From NCBI GenBank assembly GCA_948762645.1, contig CAQBRY010000085.1, positions 1-7,227 on the forward strand: a stretch of DNA of 7,227 bases, in the 5' to 3' direction. The position numbers and the translations under genes are program-made. The stretch is from an uncultured Eubacteriales bacterium (GTDB taxonomy: Bacteria; Bacillota; Clostridia; Oscillospirales; Acutalibacteraceae). This document shows, one piece after another, positions 5,686-7,227 of this stretch; positions within the stretch are counted from its first letter, which is position 1, and every line of letters starts with the position of its first letter. Under the pieces are notes generated by a model that did not search any database, had not been told where the DNA came from, and saw only the letters and a program-made list of their open reading frames with translations.

Positions 5686-6171
5686 CTAATTTGAAAATTT
5701 TTTATCTATATTTTCCTTGATTGATCCCACAACATCGGCTCCCATAGCACCACCTACGATGGCACCAATTCCAGAAGAATACAATCCTTTAGAAAATGCA
5801 TATTTTAATGCTTCAGAAGAAAATCCTTTTTTAATAACTCCGACGGGGAGTCCAATGGCAAATCCGGCAAGTCCCCCAAAGGCAGCCCCAGATCCGGCAC
5901 CTTCTGCAATTTTTTCTGATTTATAAATAGATTCAAGTTTAAAATTGGTCGCTTTTGCTCCTCCGTTCGCTTTCAACTCTTCATCAGGAATACTTGTGCC
6001 CTTAATTAATTCTTCTTTTACAATTTTTTTGAAATCATTTATCTGGTCATATGATACATCTACTCCTTTTTCTTTAAATAAATTCTTAATATCATCATTA
6101 TTTTTTGATTCTAATACTTTTTTAATAAACTCTTCTGAAATCATATTTTTATTTTTACTATTATTTTTCAT
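5686..6171 (-). CDS. Double-glycine-leader, glycine-zipper bacteriocin-like precursor (peptide 2)
   Basis: This is a paralogue of the gene at 5092-5556 with the same plan. The leader of about 71 residues shares motifs such as FKEKG-DV and DEELK with peptide 1 and ends in KANGGA. The predicted core of about 90 residues has two Gly/Ala-rich hydrophobic segments (about 88-114 and 129-150). SGIGA is common to both peptides, and this one has a charged C-terminal tail (151-161). It contains no cysteine. Cleavage after Gly-Gly would put Leu at -6, one residue off the usual -7, whereas cleavage after the following Ala (a Gly-Ala site) restores Glu -8/Leu -7. AGAGGA 6 nt before the ATG supports the start. 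Two diverged neighbours of this type resemble a two-peptide pore-forming system, which is inference. Alternatives are two independent toxins or a signalling peptide pair. Confidence 0.78.
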   Translation of the reverse strand: MKNNSKNKNMISEEFIKKVLESKNNDDIKNLFKEKGVDVSYDQINDFKKIVKEELIKGTSIPDEELKANGGAKATNFKLESIYKSEKIAEGAGSGAAFGGLAGFAIGLPVGVIKKGFSSEALKYAFSKGLYSSGIGAIVGGAMGADVVGSIKENIDKKFSN

Positions 6172-6217
6172 TTAAAATCCTCTATTTTATATATAATATA
6201 TTCATTTAGTGATATTT

Positions 6218-6245
6218 ATTATAAATACATATATATTTTTGCCAA
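6218..6245 (-). promoter_or_regulatory. Promoter of peptide 2
   Basis: Minus-strand TTGGCA (6245-6240, 5 of 6) and a perfect TATAAT (6223-6218) are separated by 16 nt and lie 47-74 bp before the ATG. The -35 box starts only about 14 bp after the stop of the decarboxylase gene, and no terminator is visible between them, so read-through may add to expression. Confidence 0.6.
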
Positions 6246-6259
6246 TAATTTTTAATTTT

Positions 6260-7227
6260 TTAAGACAATACACTAATAAGTACTCCGGCTGCCACAGCAG
6301 ATCCAATTACCCCTGAAACATTAGGTCCCATAGCGTGCATAAGCAAAAAATTAGAAGGATCTTCTTCTTGACCTACTTTCTGAACAACTCTTGCAGCCAT
6401 AGGTACAGCCGATACTCCAGCAGCTCCAATCAGTGGATTTACTTTTCCATTTGTTAGTTTACAAATAATCTTGCCAAACAGTACTCCACCTGCCGTACTT
6501 ATACAAAATGCTAATAATCCAAGCAATATTATAGATAAGGTTTGTATATTTATAAAAGTTTTTCCCGTAGCAGTAGCTCCCACAGAAACTCCCAAAAATA
6601 TAGTAATTATATTCATAAGTTCATTTTGAGCCGTCTGTGATATTCTGTTGACTACTCCACTTTCCCTAAATAAGTTTCCAAGCATTAACATTCCAATTAA
6701 AGTAGTGGATTCAGGAAGTATTAAAGAAACTAAAATAACAACCATTATAGGAAAAATAATTTTTTCCAGTTTAGAAACAGGACGTAATTGAGACATTTTT
6801 ATCATACGTTCTTTTTTAGTAGTTAAAAGTTTCATAATGGGTGGCTGTATTATTGGAATAAGAGCCATATAAGAATACGCTGCAACAGCAATTGGAGCAA
6901 GGAGTTCAGGGGATAGTTTAGATGTTACAAAAATAGCGGTCGGACCATCAGCACCTCCAATAATGGAAATAGATCCCGCTTGATTAGGAGAAAATTTAAA
7001 TAATATAGAACCTATAAATGTAAAGAAAATACCAAGTTGTGCTGCAGCCCCTAAAATAAAACTTTTTGGATTAGCTATTAAAGGACCAAAATCCGTCATA
7101 GCTCCTATTCCTAAAAAAATTAGTGGTGGATATATTCCAAGCTTTACGCCTTGATATAGATAGTATAAAAGTCCTCCGTTTTTAGTAACTTGAAAAAAAG
7201 TATTTCCGAAAACGTTTAATATTGGAT
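6260..7227 (-). CDS. oadB: Sodium-pumping biotin-dependent decarboxylase beta subunit (OadB family), 5' end outside the window
   Basis: This integral membrane subunit decarboxylates the carboxybiotin carried by its partner subunits and uses the energy to export Na+. It belongs to the oxaloacetate, methylmalonyl-CoA or glutaconyl-CoA decarboxylase complexes. The frame is open to the right edge: 321 residues are visible and no start is in view, so the ATG at 7099 is internal. In visible numbering the diagnostic motifs are GIYPPLIFLG at 30-39, GAMTDFGPL at 41-49 (the conserved, functionally essential Asp), GGADGPTAIF at 90-99, QPP at 127-129 and GPNVSGVIGSA near 300-310 (the conserved Asn and Ser). 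About nine hydrophobic segments fit the family. Members are typically about 370-430 aa, so some 50-110 N-terminal residues are missing. Which substrate complex it serves cannot be read from the beta subunit; the alpha and biotin-carrier genes probably lie upstream, beyond the window. Confidence 0.93.
   Translation of the reverse strand, partial: PILNVFGNTFFQVTKNGGLLYYLYQGVKLGIYPPLIFLGIGAMTDFGPLIANPKSFILGAAAQLGIFFTFIGSILFKFSPNQAGSISIIGGADGPTAIFVTSKLSPELLAPIAVAAYSYMALIPIIQPPIMKLLTTKKERMIKMSQLRPVSKLEKIIFPIMVVILVSLILPESTTLIGMLMLGNLFRESGVVNRISQTAQNELMNIITIFLGVSVGATATGKTFINIQTLSIILLGLLAFCISTAGGVLFGKIICKLTNGKVNPLIGAAGVSAVPMAARVVQKVGQEEDPSNFLLMHAMGPNVSGVIGSAVAAGVLISVLS

Noticed and set aside
5671..5693. 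Small hairpin TTAGT-CGAA-ACTAA at the stop codon of peptide 2
   Set aside because: It has only a 5 bp A/T-rich stem and no following T-run, so it is not supported as a terminator.
5717..6175. Plus-strand open frames opposite peptide 2
   Set aside because: The Pro/Ala/Ser-rich and Phe/Ser-rich translations are reverse readings of the Gly/Ala-rich core and the Lys/Glu-rich leader. The minus-strand frame has the ribosome binding site, promoter and a paralogue.
7097..7099. ATG taken as the start of the decarboxylase beta subunit
   Set aside because: The frame stays open to the window edge and the upstream residues include conserved family sequence (GIYPPLIFLG), so this Met is internal.

Overview
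The window comes from a very AT-rich bacterium that uses strong GAGGTG-type ribosome binding sites, TTGACA/TATAAT-type promoters and very many ATA (Ile) and AGA (Arg) codons. Together with a biotin-dependent sodium-pump decarboxylase subunit and an FtsK/SpoIIIE translocase, this best fits an anaerobic low-GC Bacillota (Clostridia or Tissierellia type). A Fusobacterium-like host cannot be excluded from the sequence alone.

Left part (1-503): a leftward 90-codon gene of unknown function is preceded by a perfect (AT)13 tract. The tract lies between a TTGATA -35-like box and a TACAAT -10-like box, the layout of a phase-variable promoter. A 7+7 bp inverted repeat sits near the predicted transcription start.

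Centre (504-5072): a rightward, tightly packed four-gene cluster encodes undecaprenyl-diphosphate phosphatase (uppP), an FtsK/SpoIIIE DNA translocase, a membrane-anchored ComEC-type metallo-beta-lactamase-fold protein, and a small DUF3006-like protein. The spacings are 28 bp, an 8 bp overlap and 4 bp, so they probably form one transcript. A GC-rich hairpin with 11 of 12 paired positions lies inside the last gene.

Right part (5092-7227, leftward): two paralogous small genes, each with its own ribosome binding site and recognisable promoter, encode 154 and 161 aa peptides. Each has a long Nif11-like leader ending in a double-glycine site, followed by a cysteine-free, glycine-zipper, membrane-active-looking core. 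They look like an undescribed two-component bacteriocin-like pair. No transporter, protease or immunity gene is visible within the window. Upstream of them is the 3' part of an OadB-family sodium-pumping decarboxylase beta subunit, which runs off the right edge.

The rightward cluster does cell-envelope lipid recycling and chromosome segregation, with a probable surface hydrolase. The leftward peptides look like an exported accessory trait placed next to a core energy-metabolism gene. No RNA genes, CRISPR arrays or insertion sequences were seen, and no stretch over 300 bases lacks a gene.
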